From an uncultured Pontibacter sp. (GTDB taxonomy: Bacteria > Bacteroidota > Bacteroidia > Cytophagales > Hymenobacteraceae), in contig CANMMP010000002.1 of the NCBI GenBank assembly GCA_947499125.1, forward strand, positions 310,001 through 374,000: DNA of 64,000 bases. Direction: 5' to 3'. Under the pieces are notes generated by a model. The model saw only the letters and a program-made list of their open reading frames with translations. It was not told the DNA's origin and did no database searches. Positions 62,941 to 64,000 of this stretch are shown here, in pieces; positions within the stretch are counted from its first letter, which is position 1, and each line of letters begins with the position of its first letter. The position numbers and the translations under genes were made by a program.

Positions 62941-63723
62941 ATGCTTTACAGACTGATAGTTGTGATATTGTTGATGGGAATCAGCTTTAAAGTACAGGCA
63001 CAGAAGTCACTGCCAAAAGACATGGTGTTAGTGAAAGGCGGAACTTTTGTGCCCCTCTATGGGGGAGATTCAACAGCGGTAAAAGTAAACAGCTTTGCCC
63101 TGGATGTGTACCCGGTAACAAATGCCCAGTACCTGAAATTTGTAAAAGAAAACCCGAAGTGGCGTAAGTCTGAAGTTAAAAAGCTGTTTGCTGACCAGAA
63201 CTACCTCCGCAAATGGAACAGCGACCTGAGCTTTGGCTCTGAAGCTGATAAAATACAGAATAGCCCGGTGGTAAGTGTATCGTGGTTTTCTGCAAAGGCT
63301 TACTGCGAGTGCCAGGGCAAACGCCTGGCTACGGTAGAGGAGTGGGAGTACGCCGCCCTTGCCAGCGAAACAAAAGCCAATGCAGCCAACGACGAGAAGT
63401 TTTACCAGCGAAGTATAGAATGGTATAGTCAGCCAAACCCAACTTACCTGCCTCCTGTGCAGCAAAGCTTTAAAAACTACTATGGCCTGCATGGCATGAT
63501 CGGGTTGGTATGGGAATGGACACAAAACTTTAACTCCTCTATGGTGGTCGGCGAATCGAGAGCAGATGTAACCATAGACCGACAGTTGTTCTGTGGATCA
63601 GGATCTGACGGAGCGAAGGATGTAAAGAACTATGTAGCTTTTATGCGCTACGCTTTCCGCTCCAGCTTAAAGGCAAACTATACGGTATCTAACTTAGGTT
63701 TCCGTTGCGCTCAAAGCATTTAA
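62941..63723 (+). CDS. Formylglycine-generating-enzyme (SUMF1)-like protein
   Basis: The 260-residue protein has a signal peptide (LYRLIVVILLMGISFKVQAQ) and an FGE-sulfatase domain: MVLVKGGTFVPLYGG, DVYPVTNAQYLKFV, PVVSVSWFSAKAYCECQGKRLATVEEWEYAA, and GLVWEWTQNF with the C-terminal LGFRC. No sulfatase is nearby, and the paired active-site cysteines of true FGEs are not evident, so it probably does not make formylglycine. It starts 17 bases after nirK, and similar proteins accompany nirK in other Bacteroidota; a role in nitrite reductase maturation or electron transfer is inferred. A GAGGAG sequence abuts the ATG. Confidence 0.88.
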   Translation: MLYRLIVVILLMGISFKVQAQKSLPKDMVLVKGGTFVPLYGGDSTAVKVNSFALDVYPVTNAQYLKFVKENPKWRKSEVKKLFADQNYLRKWNSDLSFGSEADKIQNSPVVSVSWFSAKAYCECQGKRLATVEEWEYAALASETKANAANDEKFYQRSIEWYSQPNPTYLPPVQQSFKNYYGLHGMIGLVWEWTQNFNSSMVVGESRADVTIDRQLFCGSGSDGAKDVKNYVAFMRYAFRSSLKANYTVSNLGFRCAQSI

Positions 63724-63771
63724 TGCCATACTTATACTTAATAAAAACCGCACAACTATAACATTTTTGCC

Positions 63772-64000
63772 ATGAAACGCCTCCTTCCACTTTCGCTTAT
63801 ACTTGGCCTGGCGCTTAGCAGCAGCTGCAACCAAACCGAAACAGTAAACGCAAATGCCGCGCACGACGCTTCTGAAAAAACAGAACAGATGTCGGCAGCC
63901 ACTGAGCTCAGCGATATGTCGTTGTACCAATTGGAGTCGGAATGGGAGACTGAACAAGGCCAAACTATAGCACTGGCAGACCTGCAGGGCAAAGTGCAGC
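63772..64000 (+). CDS. SCO1/SenC-like copper chaperone lipoprotein, N-terminal part (runs off right edge)
   Basis: The ATG at 63772 opens a frame of 76 codons to the window edge. It starts with a lipoprotein signal (LLPLSLILGLALSSSC), a low-complexity linker, and SLYQLESEWETEQGQTIALADLQGKVQ, the entry to an SCO1/SenC thioredoxin-like fold in which a CxxxC motif (outside the window) binds copper. SCO proteins deliver copper to oxidases or copper enzymes. Following nirK and the FGE-like gene (48-base gap), it probably loads copper into NirK. The family call rests on the partial sequence. Confidence 0.75.
   Translation, partial: MKRLLPLSLILGLALSSSCNQTETVNANAAHDASEKTEQMSAATELSDMSLYQLESEWETEQGQTIALADLQGKVQ

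Overview
The window looks like a chromosomal segment of a Bacteroidota member of the Cytophagales, most likely Hymenobacteraceae (Pontibacter-like). This rests on SusC/SusD genes, a type IX secretion (T9SS) C-terminal sorting domain, TAnnTTTG-type promoter boxes, few Shine-Dalgarno sites, and the style of the TamB, EcsC, YceI, DUF3943 and nirK proteins. The genus is inferred, not proven. No rRNA, tRNA, CRISPR array, prophage or intact insertion sequence was seen.

Region 1 (1-9.1 kb): the 5' part of a TamB-like gene runs off the left edge. Next come a small inverted-repeat element, an acyl carrier protein lacking its phosphopantetheine serine, and an efflux operon on the minus strand (MarR/GbsR-type regulator, TolC-like protein, membrane fusion protein, RND pump). 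Two near-identical operator-like sequences flank the regulator. A TRIC/UPF0126 membrane protein follows.

Region 2 (9.4-29 kb): mostly single housekeeping or accessory genes. They include SIMPL, DoxX, a zinc-protease-like lipoprotein, EcsC, YceI, a non-specific nuclease lipoprotein, malate:quinone oxidoreductase, a soluble PAS/GAF histidine kinase, a WalJ-like MBL hydrolase, an FHS-type sugar transporter, DUF72, two related SpoIIAA/STAS-like proteins and an alpha/beta hydrolase. Here lies a SAM-I (S-box) riboswitch. Its P1 helix ends two bases before a 34-codon leader ORF that finishes with five consecutive cysteines, followed by an NhaC-family transporter that is probably the methionine transporter MetT.

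Region 3 (29.3-53.2 kb): a large carbohydrate-utilisation cluster, all on the plus strand. It holds a GH13 with T9SS tail, a GH5-like enzyme, a GH2 enzyme, galK, galT, a vSGLT-like Na+/sugar symporter, SusC, SusD, SusE, a lipoprotein GH13 alpha-amylase, galM and an (alpha/alpha)6 glycosidase. Together they would bind, cut and import alpha-glucan and galactose-containing oligosaccharides and feed galactose into the Leloir pathway. No regulator gene lies inside it.

Region 4 (53.3-64 kb): a hexapeptide acyltransferase and a DUF3943 protein, then a probable copper-acquisition set on the minus strand (TonB receptor, YtkA-like lipoprotein, small CxGKC protein, DoxX-like protein). Next are a beta-propeller-like lipoprotein and a denitrification operon (copper nitrite reductase fused to cytochrome c, FGE-like protein, SCO1-like copper chaperone running off the right edge). 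The copper set and nirK share a TGAT-N4-GTCA palindrome upstream, suggesting co-regulation by a CRP/FNR-type protein.

Across the window the hexamers ACTATA/TATAGT and AGTATA/TATACT are strikingly frequent in coding and non-coding DNA. They are nearly absent from about 10.74 to 12.42 kb, which may be recently acquired.
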